From positions 1 through 49,767 of the forward strand of contig JAHHRR010000010.1 in NCBI GenBank assembly GCA_020025655.1: a DNA stretch of 49,767 bases. Direction: 5' to 3'. This document shows, one piece after another, positions 1-7,971 of the stretch (positions are counted from its first letter, which is position 1; each line of letters opens with the position of its first letter). The DNA comes from Oscillospiraceae bacterium (GTDB lineage: Bacteria > Bacillota > Clostridia > Oscillospirales > Oscillospiraceae). Below the pieces are notes generated by a model. The model did no database searches, was not told the DNA's origin, and was given only the letters and a program-made list of their open reading frames with translations. The translations under genes were made by a program, and so were the position numbers.

Positions 1-489
1 GTCCTGAGCATCGCCTTCTGCAAGAACGGCCATCTTGCCTGCAACAATGCCGCCGGCCTTTGCAACCAGCTCTTCCATAGCTTTCATGGATTCACCGGTG
101 GAAATAACATCATCAAGGATAAGCATACGCTTGCCCTTCATCATATCTGCATCATTTTTGTCCAGAACAAGCTTCTGAACCTGAGCAGTGGTAATGGACT
201 TTACGCTAACTTCAAATACGTCGGACATATATGCCTTAGCGCTCTTGCGGGCAATGAAGTACTTGTTGGCGCCGCTCTGACGGGCCATCTCATAAAGCAG
301 GGGAATTGCCTTGGCTTCGGGAGCGATCAGGTAATCATACTCAGGTGCACGCTTTAAAAGCTCGCTTGCGCAGTGAACAGTAAGCTCAACGTCACCGAAC
401 ATGACAAAAGCGCCTATGTACAGGTCATCAGATACCTTACACAGGGGCAGATCCCGTTTAAGGCCGGCAATATCCATTTCGTAAGTCAT
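1..489 (-). CDS. Adenine/xanthine-type phosphoribosyltransferase, 3' end cut by window
   Basis: The visible 163 residues begin MTYEMDIAGLKRDLPL and carry a PRPP-binding loop, LILDDVISTGESMKA, at about residues 141-155. This is the signature of type I phosphoribosyltransferases that join a purine base to PRPP in purine salvage. The spacing and the long N-terminal hood resemble bacterial Apt/Xpt proteins. I cannot tell adenine from xanthine specificity. The ATG at 487-489 follows a good AGGAGGAAT site, and a promoter lies at 534-561. The stop codon lies outside the window. It seems to be transcribed alone, because a terminator precedes it. Confidence 0.8.
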   Translation of the reverse strand, partial: MTYEMDIAGLKRDLPLCKVSDDLYIGAFVMFGDVELTVHCASELLKRAPEYDYLIAPEAKAIPLLYEMARQSGANKYFIARKSAKAYMSDVFEVSVKSITTAQVQKLVLDKNDADMMKGKRMLILDDVISTGESMKAMEELVAKAGGIVAGKMAVLAEGDAQD

Positions 490-533
490 TTTTATTCCTC
501 CTGAGAATAACAAAGAAAATTATTAACATATAC

Positions 534-561
534 ATTTTACAGTAATTATTTTAAAAATCAA
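534..561 (-). promoter_or_regulatory. Sigma-A type promoter of the phosphoribosyltransferase gene
   Basis: On the minus strand TTGATT (556-561) and TAAAAT (534-539) are 16 bases apart, about 45 bases upstream of the ATG. Confidence 0.55.
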
Positions 562-621
562 GTGCAATTCCGGGGAATTAAAGCTATTTCGGCAATTATT
601 TAAGCTGAGCTGACCTGGGTG

Positions 622-657
622 TAAAAAACAAAGGGCCCTGCCTGACGGCAGAGCCCT
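622..657 (-). terminator. Rho-independent terminator after htrA
   Basis: An 11-pair stem (647-657 with 632-642, one G-U pair on the minus-strand RNA) with a TGAC-type loop is followed on the minus strand by a T-rich tract (623-631). The single mismatch is a wobble only on the minus strand, so it serves the upstream htrA gene. Confidence 0.85.
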
Positions 658-716
658 CCGTTTTTGGGAGAAAAGAGAGGATTTATAGGAGTAGAAAAGT
701 AGCTAATTAAGTGCTC

Positions 717-2177
717 TCAGTATGAACCGAAGCGGGGTCCGGCACTGGCCGGAGTAGCCGTTTTTTCGGTAGAATGCAAGTCACCAAATGTGATACTGAG
801 AGTCAGGGTTTCGCCGGCACGATACACTTTAAGTTCAGTTGTATCTCCGGCTGAGAACTGACGCACGACCTTTTTGAGGTCGGAGTGGCTGGTGATTTCA
901 CTGTCACCCAGTTCTGTAATAATATCACCGGGAAGGATGCCTGCCTTATCGGCGGCACCGCCGGGCTCTACGGAGAAAACATAAGCTCCGATAGGCATAT
1001 TGTAGTACTGGCTGTACATTACATTATAGCCTTCATCAAGTCTTACGCCCATATAAGCCTTACCGGTAACATAGCCTTTGGTAATAAGGTCGTTTACAAT
1101 GGAAACCACGTCATTTATAGGAATTGCGAATCCAAGTCCTTCAACGCCGTTATCCTGATACTTAGCGGTAATAATACCGACTACCTGGCCTTTATCATTA
1201 TAAGCAGGTCCGCCTGAGTTGCCGTGGTTAACAGCAGCATCAATCTGGAACATATTTATAGGCTCGGTTTTGTCCTCAGTCATTATAAGTCTGTCTTTTG
1301 CACTTACATGACCGCTGCTCATAGAGAATTCAAGCTCACCCAGAGGATTGCCGACAGCATATACACTGTCACCTACAAGGAGCTCATCGCTGTCACCGAA
1401 TTCAACGGGGTGCAGCTTGTTTGCATCTATTTTTAAAACTGCAATGTCATTGCTCTCCTCAACACCGACGATAGTTGCGGGGTACTTTGTACCGTCGTGA
1501 AGCATAACCGTAGCTTCGGTTCCTGCTTTGTGAGCATACTCAATCACATGGTAGTTGGTTAAAATATAACCGTTTTCAGAAAGAATAAATCCTGAGCCGC
1601 TGACGGCTTTAGGAGTAGTCATACCGAAGATATTTATGAAATTGACTTCGGAAGAAATACCTACAACCTGCTGGCAGGCCTGAGCGTATATCTGAGCCGC
1701 GGGAATAGCACCGGTTTCGCCGTCGGAAGCACCGGCAACTACTGCCGGCATCTTCATTTCGCTTTCCTTTTTCAGTTCATCCATATCCTGACGCATCTCG
1801 TCAAGCTTATCGTTCAGGATACCGCCGGTAATGCCGGCTCCTGCGAAGCCGCCTAAAAGAGCACACACAAGACAAATGCATATAAGCTTTGCTATCATAC
1901 CGCCCTTGCCCGGTTTTCTGGGAGGTTTGGGAGGCTTAGGTTCTTTTACAGGTTTTTCAGGAGGTGTGTAATATCTGGGAGGGACTGCGCTCTCTCCTGC
2001 CGGTGCATAGTGTGCATCGGAATAAATTTTCTGTGTATAACCGTTCTTATAATGGTATTCGCCGTTTACTCTGTCGGTGTCACCGACATAAGCGGCTGAT
2101 TTCTGAGTATCCGGAGAAGTGTTGATTGCGTCAGCGTGGGCGTTTTGCTCTTCTCTTTTTTCTTCGGACTCGTACAT
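717..2177 (-). CDS. HtrA/DegP-like membrane-anchored serine protease with PDZ domain
   Basis: This 486-residue protein is an envelope quality-control protease of family S1C. A hydrophilic, proline/lysine-rich cytoplasmic segment (about 1-93) precedes one membrane segment (about 95-120). The trypsin-like domain has the full triad: His210 in TNYHVIE, Asp244 in SNDIAVLKI and Ser321 in HGNSGGPA. A PDZ domain follows at about 380-470 and the tail is short. Such proteins degrade or refold misfolded exported proteins at the outer face of the membrane. The ATG follows AAAGAGGT. It is a single-gene unit ending at the terminator at 622-657. I saw no CssR-type operator that I could name. Anchor and triad make the family call firm, while the exact paralogue (HtrA, HtrB or YyxA) is open. 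Confidence 0.93.
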   Translation of the reverse strand: MYESEEKREEQNAHADAINTSPDTQKSAAYVGDTDRVNGEYHYKNGYTQKIYSDAHYAPAGESAVPPRYYTPPEKPVKEPKPPKPPRKPGKGGMIAKLICICLVCALLGGFAGAGITGGILNDKLDEMRQDMDELKKESEMKMPAVVAGASDGETGAIPAAQIYAQACQQVVGISSEVNFINIFGMTTPKAVSGSGFILSENGYILTNYHVIEYAHKAGTEATVMLHDGTKYPATIVGVEESNDIAVLKIDANKLHPVEFGDSDELLVGDSVYAVGNPLGELEFSMSSGHVSAKDRLIMTEDKTEPINMFQIDAAVNHGNSGGPAYNDKGQVVGIITAKYQDNGVEGLGFAIPINDVVSIVNDLITKGYVTGKAYMGVRLDEGYNVMYSQYYNMPIGAYVFSVEPGGAADKAGILPGDIITELGDSEITSHSDLKKVVRQFSAGDTTELKVYRAGETLTLSITFGDLHSTEKTATPASAGPRFGSY

Positions 2178-2313
2178 ATTCTTGTGACCTCTTTCGTCTG
2201 GTATCTTGTTTACGGCTATAAATATAATACCTATTTATGTACTTGTAATGAACAAAGTCACAAAATTTTTTTAACAAAAGAGGTCTTTTTTATTAAGCTT
2301 CGAGTCCGTCTCC

Positions 2314-4170
2314 TTATTGTCCCGATGCAAGCTCATTTATGCGCTGCTGGAACTGTCTTTCGCTCATAGGTTCAAAGCCGGTATTTTCAAGAATCCACTT
2401 CATAGTGCGTTCTGCACTTAACGTCAGGGTTATTCCGAAGCTCTGATAATATGCTTTATCGCCGTGCTTTTGGATATTATCCATAAGGTCAAAGCTTATA
2501 CTTATATTTGTTGCATTGTCGAGGTATTCATCGGTATCTCCAATATAAAGCTTGCCTATTGTTCCGTCCTTCATATCAGGCAGGATGCAGTCATTGAAAA
2601 GCTCTTCTGCCTGTTTAGGAGTTAAATATTTAGTGTTGTCTGCAAAGCTTTGTACGGTTCCGGCAGGTTCTGCAGACGCATCATATCGGTCAGCAACATA
2701 TTCTTCGGGGCTGTTTAAATAAATATAGCAGTTGCTTACGGTTTCTTCGGTAACGTCGACAGGCGGTTTTTTACGATATATTATACCTTCTATGCTGTTT
2801 ATTATACTGTGGTATTTTGACACATCGGATTCCGGATCATTCAAGGCCTTGGGGCTTATATCGATATTGTATGCCCTATGGATAGTTTTGCCGTTATCCA
2901 TATTGTAGACAAGGTCCATGGTATATGAATATTCAATCACGCCCTCATGCTCAGATTTAGTATCCACAATCTGTCTGTGCAGGTCTATGATTTTATCTAT
3001 ATTCTCTTTTTCCTTAATTTCGCAGTTGGCGTAGAGCAGTGATACGCTCTGCACACGCTCTGCTTCGGGAACCTTCTTTTCGATGCCGAACATATCGAAC
3101 TCAAAGGTCAGAACAAACACAGCCAGAATTCCGGCGCTTATAATAATTCCCTTCCACTTTGACCTGAATACCCGCAGAGTTTTCTGCATCATCATTTCAG
3201 AAGCAAAGTATCCTATAAAAGCACCTATAAGCATGAATGCAAGTGCTGTAAGAGCTGTTGTAATGTCACCCTTCAGAGAGTAAAACAGATTCAGTCCGAA
3301 AGCTCCTGTAACAACAGCCGTTCCGAAGGTCATGCAGTATTTGAAAATAGGCTTTAAAACTGCAATCGCCACAGTGTCACCGGCAGTCTCCATATTGCGT
3401 TTTTTATACAGGTATCCGGCCAGAGCAATCAGCACAATACCCGCAATGCAGTATCCTGCAATCCATCCCAAACCTGAAACAATAACTTTTCCGGTTTCTG
3501 CATCTACACCGGCCCTTGTATTGCCGTACAAGCTAAAAATAGGTGAAAACGCATCAATGAACCTATTGTGTGTCATACCGGTCATTCCGAAAACGAAAGC
3601 GCTCAGAATTATGTTTACGCAGCTCTCCACAGCATAGGCTGTAAGGTTAAGCACAGCATAAACAGCAGGCAGAACCAGAATATTGCCTGTAAGCATGGCG
3701 CAGAACACTGCCATGCCATAGAAAGCTATAAGGCTCATGCAGGTGCACGCAAGCCACAGAAGCAGGCATCTGAATTCAACAACTCCCATAGCGGCGGTAA
3801 TGAGCATCACAATCACATTTGCAAGCAGCAGCGGTACAAGTCCTGTGAGAAGAACCGTTATAAACATTGTTTCCCGCTTTATGGGCAGAGATGTCATCAT
3901 TGCGCAGCTGCGATTATTGTAAAGATAGCCGAACATAGCCATAGCCACTACAATAGCGGCTATAAAGGGAATAGCAAATTCCAGACCGGACATTACGGTT
4001 CTAAGTTCAATTGAATCATGGTAAACAGCGCTATAGTATTTTGAATACTGATAAATTCTAACCGGAAGTGCAAAGATCATGCACACAAGGTATGTAATCC
4101 ACATCGGCCAGAAACGCTTTAAAAGATTTTTAGAGATACTCCAATTAAATAATGATGTCTTTGACTTCAT
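2314..4170 (-). CDS. ABC-2 type transporter permease with large extracytoplasmic domain
   Basis: This 618-residue membrane protein is the permease partner of the ATPase encoded just upstream. About six hydrophobic segments lie in the first 260 residues, followed by further segments near 275-345. A hydrophilic domain of about 260 residues forms the C-terminal part. That layout occurs in YtrC/D- or bacitracin-type exporters linked to GntR regulators. The ATG at 4168-4170 follows GGGAGGTG and lies inside the end of the ATPase gene, a 26-base overlap that implies coupled translation. The substrate cannot be read from sequence. I did not recognise a named family for the C-terminal domain. Confidence 0.8.
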   Translation of the reverse strand: MKSKTSLFNWSISKNLLKRFWPMWITYLVCMIFALPVRIYQYSKYYSAVYHDSIELRTVMSGLEFAIPFIAAIVVAMAMFGYLYNNRSCAMMTSLPIKRETMFITVLLTGLVPLLLANVIVMLITAAMGVVEFRCLLLWLACTCMSLIAFYGMAVFCAMLTGNILVLPAVYAVLNLTAYAVESCVNIILSAFVFGMTGMTHNRFIDAFSPIFSLYGNTRAGVDAETGKVIVSGLGWIAGYCIAGIVLIALAGYLYKKRNMETAGDTVAIAVLKPIFKYCMTFGTAVVTGAFGLNLFYSLKGDITTALTALAFMLIGAFIGYFASEMMMQKTLRVFRSKWKGIIISAGILAVFVLTFEFDMFGIEKKVPEAERVQSVSLLYANCEIKEKENIDKIIDLHRQIVDTKSEHEGVIEYSYTMDLVYNMDNGKTIHRAYNIDISPKALNDPESDVSKYHSIINSIEGIIYRKKPPVDVTEETVSNCYIYLNSPEEYVADRYDASAEPAGTVQSFADNTKYLTPKQAEELFNDCILPDMKDGTIGKLYIGDTDEYLDNATNISISFDLMDNIQKHGDKAYYQSFGITLTLSAERTMKWILENTGFEPMSERQFQQRINELASGQ

Positions 4171-5038
4171 AATCTACACCTCCCAGCTCATAAATAAATA
4201 TCTCCTCAAGGCTCAGCGGCAGAACATCCATAAATATGGGGTTTGCCGTTGCAAGTACATTGGTAAGCTCCTCGGCGGTACCACGCAGAATAAGTTGCTG
4301 CAAACGTCCGGTAAATGAGCTGTGCAGGATATTAAGTCCGGCAGGAAGTGTTTTTCCTTCGGGCAGAACGAGCTGGATTTTGACCATATTTTCCTGAAGA
4401 TCGTCAAGGCTCCGCTCGAGAATCATTTTACCTCTGTTCATAATACCGACGTGATCGCATACATCCTCAAGCTCTCTGAGGTTGTGTGAAGATACAAGAA
4501 CGGTTACGTCTCTTTCTGCCACATCGTTCATGAGGATGCTCCATACCTGACGGCGCATTACAGGGTCAAGTCCGTCCACAGGTTCATCCATAACGATGAT
4601 TTCGGGCATAAGGGACACTGCAACCCAGAATGCGGCCTGCTTCTGCATACCTTTTGATAATTTTCTTATAGGATGCTTTCTGTCAAGCTGAAAAGCTTCT
4701 CCCAGTTTTTCAAAGCGCTCGTTGTTGAATTCGGGATAAATGCTTTTATAAAATTCCTTCATATCATTGATACTTGCCTGAGTGTAATAGAAGATATCAT
4801 CAGGTATGTATACCATGCGCTTTTTCACATCCGGATTTTCATATACCGGCTGACCGTCAACAGTAACGCTGCCCGAGTCAGGGCGGTAGATGCCGGTAAG
4901 GTGGCGGATAAATGTGGATTTGCCCGCACCGTTCGGCCCTACAAGACCGTAAACCGCACCCTTCGGAACAGTAAGATTAAGTCCGTCAAGTGCGTTAAAG
5001 CCGTCAAAGCTTTTTATAAGCTCTTTAACCTCAATCAT
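4145..5038 (-). CDS. ABC transporter ATPase, YtrB-type
   Basis: This 297-residue ATP-binding subunit drives the permease encoded next. It has Walker A GPNGAGKST near residue 32-40, the signature LSKGMQKQ near 130, Walker B EIIVMDEP near 150, and the switch His in LVSSHNLRE. A C-terminal extension of about 80 residues follows, as in antibiotic and lipid exporters of this class. I chose the ATG at 5036-5038 rather than one nine codons upstream, because AAGGAG lies just before it and it overlaps the end of the regulator gene by eight bases. That arrangement gives regulator, ATPase and permease as one coupled unit. The D-loop residues following Walker B (PVDGLDP) are intact, so it should hydrolyse ATP. 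Confidence 0.9.
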   Translation of the reverse strand: MIEVKELIKSFDGFNALDGLNLTVPKGAVYGLVGPNGAGKSTFIRHLTGIYRPDSGSVTVDGQPVYENPDVKKRMVYIPDDIFYYTQASINDMKEFYKSIYPEFNNERFEKLGEAFQLDRKHPIRKLSKGMQKQAAFWVAVSLMPEIIVMDEPVDGLDPVMRRQVWSILMNDVAERDVTVLVSSHNLRELEDVCDHVGIMNRGKMILERSLDDLQENMVKIQLVLPEGKTLPAGLNILHSSFTGRLQQLILRGTAEELTNVLATANPIFMDVLPLSLEEIFIYELGGVDYEVKDIII

Positions 5039-5396
5039 CTTTATTTTCTCCTTCCAAAAGCTCAATAAGCTTTGCTCTGCTTACTCCAACGAGCTCCAGT
5101 TCCTTTACAATTTCGTCGAATTTCTTATACAGCTCTTTTTTTCTCAGCTCCGCCGCTTCAATCTGCTGGCACACAAAGCTTCCCTTTCCCGGTACTGTAT
5201 AAATATATCCGTCAGCCTCCAGTTCACGGTAAGCACGCTGTATAGTGTTATGGTTTATAGCGAGCTGACCTGCCATATCCCTGACAGACGGCATTTTATA
5301 ATCAGCCGGAAGTGCGCCGGATATTATAAGCTGTCGGAACTTATCCCGCACCTGTTCATAAATAGGTCTTGGGTCCCGATAATTTATGTTAATCAA
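5031..5396 (-). CDS. YtrA-family GntR transcriptional regulator
   Basis: This 121-residue protein has the GntR winged helix at about residues 10-75 (IYEQVRDKFRQLI, MPSVRDMAGQLAINHNTIQRAYRELEADG in outline). Only a short helical C-terminal dimer segment follows, as in the YtrA subfamily, which lacks a large effector domain. Relatives repress neighbouring ABC transporter genes and are induced by cell-wall antibiotics. The start is a TTG at 5394-5396, supported by GGGAGGTT seven bases upstream; no ATG fits. The gene is first in an operon with the ATPase and permease, and a perfect dyad overlaps its transcription start, so autorepression is likely. Confidence 0.92.
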   Translation of the reverse strand: MININYRDPRPIYEQVRDKFRQLIISGALPADYKMPSVRDMAGQLAINHNTIQRAYRELEADGYIYTVPGKGSFVCQQIEAAELRKKELYKKFDEIVKELELVGVSRAKLIELLEGENKDD

Positions 5397-5418
5397 CGGT
5401 GTAACCTCCCTCCGTATT

Positions 5419-5445
5419 AACTGTACTAATTATCTTAGTACAGTT
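5419..5445 (-). promoter_or_regulatory. Probable operator of the YtrA-type regulator
   Basis: Perfect inverted repeat with 11-base arms (5419-5429 and 5435-5445; AACTGTACTAA and its complement) around a 5-base centre. It starts immediately downstream of the -10 hexamer and covers the expected transcription start. YtrA-type repressors typically bind such dyads in their own promoters; that this protein binds here is inferred. Confidence 0.75.
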
Positions 5446-5474
5446 AGTATACAGTCGTTTTTCTAAAAAGTCAA
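5446..5474 (-). promoter_or_regulatory. Promoter of the ytrA-ABC operon
   Basis: TTGACT (5469-5474) and TATACT (5446-5451) on the minus strand with a 17-base spacer, next to the dyad operator. Confidence 0.8.
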
Positions 5475-5505
5475 GAAAAATCCTCTGCCATAATATGGCA
5501 GAGGA
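5473..5505 (-). terminator. Terminator after cinA
   Basis: Perfect 12-pair stem (5481-5492 and 5494-5505) followed on the minus strand by TTTTTCTT. It abuts the -35 box of the ytrA operon, so the two transcription units are packed end to end. Confidence 0.9.
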
Positions 5506-5521
5506 TTTAATATTCATGTAT

Positions 5522-6787
5522 TTATCTTGACCATTCCACATTGTAACCGCTGAGATAACGTCTCATCATATCGTAAATATGATTTCCCGCCATTCTGCGG
5601 ATAAAGCTTCTGGTACGCCAGTCGCCAATGTGCAGTTCCTTAACATAAGTTTTTTCAGGGGTTGCCATAGAAACAAAAACAGTTCCTACCTCGTGGACAC
5701 CGTCCCCGTCAGGGCCTGCAAGACCTGTGACACCGACACCTATGTCTGTGCTGCACAGTTCTCTTACTTTCTCAGCCATTTCTTTTGCAACCTCATAGCT
5801 CACAGCGCCTTTTTCTTCAATAAGCTCTGCGTCTATTCCCAGCACTCTGGCTTTAATTTCATTAGTGTAGGTTACTACACCGCCTTTAAACACAGCGCTT
5901 GCACCGGGGATATCGGTAAAGCGCTTTGCAAGCTCACCGCCGGTGCAGCTTTCAGCAGTAGAGAAGGTCATATTCTTCTCCTTTAAAAGCTCAATAACCC
6001 GCTCTTCGATGCACTCGATGTCCTCACCGTAAACGAATTCGCCGAGTTTTTTTGCGGCGTCATTTATAACCGGACGGATCATTTTCTCAGCTTCTTCAAC
6101 GCTTTCAGCCTTTGCAGTAACCTGCAGCAGGCAGTCGCATTCTTTTGCATAGGGAGCCATGGTGGGATTTGTCATAGAATTCATTTCATCTCTGAACATG
6201 AAGTCCACAGAGCTTTCGCCTATGCCGAAAATTCTCAGTGAATGGGAAACAATCTGCTCATCGGAAAGCTTTCTGAGGTAAGGCAGACCGTACTGCCTGA
6301 ACATGGGCACACATTCCTGAGGAGGGCCGGGCATCATAAGAACAATTTTGTTTTCTGCCTCGAATGCACATCCGGGAGCTGTACCCCAGTAGTTATGGAA
6401 AACAGTGCAGCCCTGAGGAAGCATAGCCTGAGAGTAGTTATTGGGGCTTACCAGCTTTCCGCCTCTTATATAGTCGTATATAAGATCGTATTCAGCCTGA
6501 TTTTTTTCAAGCTCAAGACCAAAAGCCTTTGCCAGTATAAGCTTTGTCAGGTCATCGCAGGTAGGGCCGAGACCGCCGGTAGTAATGATTATATCAGCTC
6601 TGGATTTTGCAATGTTAACGCAGTCCAGAAGTCTCTCGGGGTTATCGCCCACAACGGTGTGGTATTTAACATTTATGCCGATTTTTGAGAGCATTTCGGA
6701 AATGTCTCTTGAGTCGGTGTTGGTGACGTGACCGAGAAGCAGTTCTGTACCGACGGATATAATTTCAGTATTGTATACTTTATTCAT
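5522..6787 (-). CDS. cinA: CinA: competence/damage-inducible protein with NMN deamidase domain
   Basis: This 421-residue protein has two domains. The N-terminal molybdopterin-binding-like domain (about 1-170) has ISVGTELLLGH and TTGGLGPTCDD. The C-terminal PncC-type nicotinamide-nucleotide amidase domain (about 255-415) has STAESCTGGELAKR and GVTGLAGPDG. The family recycles pyridine nucleotide by-products and is often found with competence or DNA-processing genes. I start it at the ATG at 6785-6787, which overlaps the thiI stop by eight bases. The longer reading frame upstream has no support, because it lies within thiI. Weak Shine-Dalgarno sequence suggests translation coupled to thiI. Length fits the usual 410-425. 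Confidence 0.93.
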   Translation of the reverse strand: MNKVYNTEIISVGTELLLGHVTNTDSRDISEMLSKIGINVKYHTVVGDNPERLLDCVNIAKSRADIIITTGGLGPTCDDLTKLILAKAFGLELEKNQAEYDLIYDYIRGGKLVSPNNYSQAMLPQGCTVFHNYWGTAPGCAFEAENKIVLMMPGPPQECVPMFRQYGLPYLRKLSDEQIVSHSLRIFGIGESSVDFMFRDEMNSMTNPTMAPYAKECDCLLQVTAKAESVEEAEKMIRPVINDAAKKLGEFVYGEDIECIEERVIELLKEKNMTFSTAESCTGGELAKRFTDIPGASAVFKGGVVTYTNEIKARVLGIDAELIEEKGAVSYEVAKEMAEKVRELCSTDIGVGVTGLAGPDGDGVHEVGTVFVSMATPEKTYVKELHIGDWRTRSFIRRMAGNHIYDMMRRYLSGYNVEWSR

Positions 6788-7958
6788 GTTTAAGCTCGAT
6801 TCTCTCAATTCCCTGAAGTGCCTCTTCAACAAGAGCATCTATCTCAAGAACGCTCTCTGCCTTTTCGACCTCGGAAACTCTGGGTCTTGTGCGGGGATGA
6901 CGGGGAGTAAATACAGTGCAGCAGTCCTCATAGGGTAGGATTGATGTATCGAAAGTGCCGATTTTTCTTGCAATCTCGATAATTTCAGTCTTATCAAAGC
7001 CTATAAGGGGCTGGAGTACAGGCAGATTCATAACTGCCTGAGTAGAAGCCATAGCTTCCATAGTCTGGCTTGCAACCTGACCGAGGTTTTCGCCTGTAAC
7101 AATGGCCTTTGCGCCGTTATCCTTAGCAATGCGCTCTGCAATTCTCATCATAAAGCGGCGCATAATAAGGGTAAAGTATTCCTCAGGGCACTTATCACGG
7201 ATTTCCTCCTGAATGTGGGTGAAGGGAACAACCTCCATAGTCATTCTTCCGCAGTAATCAGTGAGCATATTGCCCAGTTCAATAACCTTTTCCTTGGCCT
7301 GTTCGGAAGTATAGGGGAAGGAGAAGAAATGAACGGGAATAAGGCGTACACCACGCTTTGCAATCATGTAGGTAGAGACAGGGCTGTCTATACCGCCGGA
7401 CAAAAGGGTAACTGCAACGCCGTTGGAGCCGATGGGCATACCGCCTGCGCCCTGAACAGGTGCTGCATGAACATAGGCTGAGAGGTCACGAACTTCGATG
7501 TTGACAGTGAGCTCAGGATTGTGAACATCAACCTCAACATTGGGGAAAGCATCCTGTAAAAGTCCGCCCACATACTGACTCAGTTCAATACTTGTCATGG
7601 GGAAGCTCTTGTCGCTGCGCTTGGACTCCACCTTAAAGCTCTTTGCATTTTCCATATCTTCTCTCAGATATTCGATAGCAAGCTTTGCAATAGCATCCTT
7701 ATCCTTTGCGCAGGCAGCTGCTCTTGTTAATTTGATAATTCCGAATACCTTCTGCAGAGCTTCAAATGCTCCGTCCAGGTCTGCGTCATCGTCTAAGGTT
7801 TCCACATAAACTGTGGACTGGAGGCAGTATACCTTAAGGTTTCCGTAGGGCTCAATAGCCTTACGCATATTGTTCATAAGTCTCTGCTCGAAAGAGCGGC
7901 GGTTCAGTCCCTTGAGGATTATTTCGCCTAATTTAACAAGGATTATATCGTTATTCAT
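6780..7958 (-). CDS. thiI: ThiI: tRNA 4-thiouridine synthetase, short form without rhodanese domain
   Basis: This 392-residue protein activates tRNA U8 with ATP for sulfur insertion and may also supply sulfur for thiazole synthesis. It shows a ferredoxin-like/THUMP N-terminal region (about 1-165) and a PP-loop ATP pyrophosphatase domain with TLLSGGIDSPVS near 185. The HPRTRPRVSEVE stretch lies near the C-terminus. The rhodanese domain of enterobacterial ThiI is absent, as in Bacillus and clostridia, where a partner desulfurase delivers sulfur. No NifS-like gene adjoins it here. Start: TTG and ATG codons lie side by side (7956-7961), and I prefer the ATG at 7958 because GAGGT is eight bases away. 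It lies between yifB and cinA in one operon. Confidence 0.93.
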   Translation of the reverse strand: MNNDIILVKLGEIILKGLNRRSFEQRLMNNMRKAIEPYGNLKVYCLQSTVYVETLDDDADLDGAFEALQKVFGIIKLTRAAACAKDKDAIAKLAIEYLREDMENAKSFKVESKRSDKSFPMTSIELSQYVGGLLQDAFPNVEVDVHNPELTVNIEVRDLSAYVHAAPVQGAGGMPIGSNGVAVTLLSGGIDSPVSTYMIAKRGVRLIPVHFFSFPYTSEQAKEKVIELGNMLTDYCGRMTMEVVPFTHIQEEIRDKCPEEYFTLIMRRFMMRIAERIAKDNGAKAIVTGENLGQVASQTMEAMASTQAVMNLPVLQPLIGFDKTEIIEIARKIGTFDTSILPYEDCCTVFTPRHPRTRPRVSEVEKAESVLEIDALVEEALQGIERIELKHE

Positions 7959-7971
7959 CAATTTACCTCAC

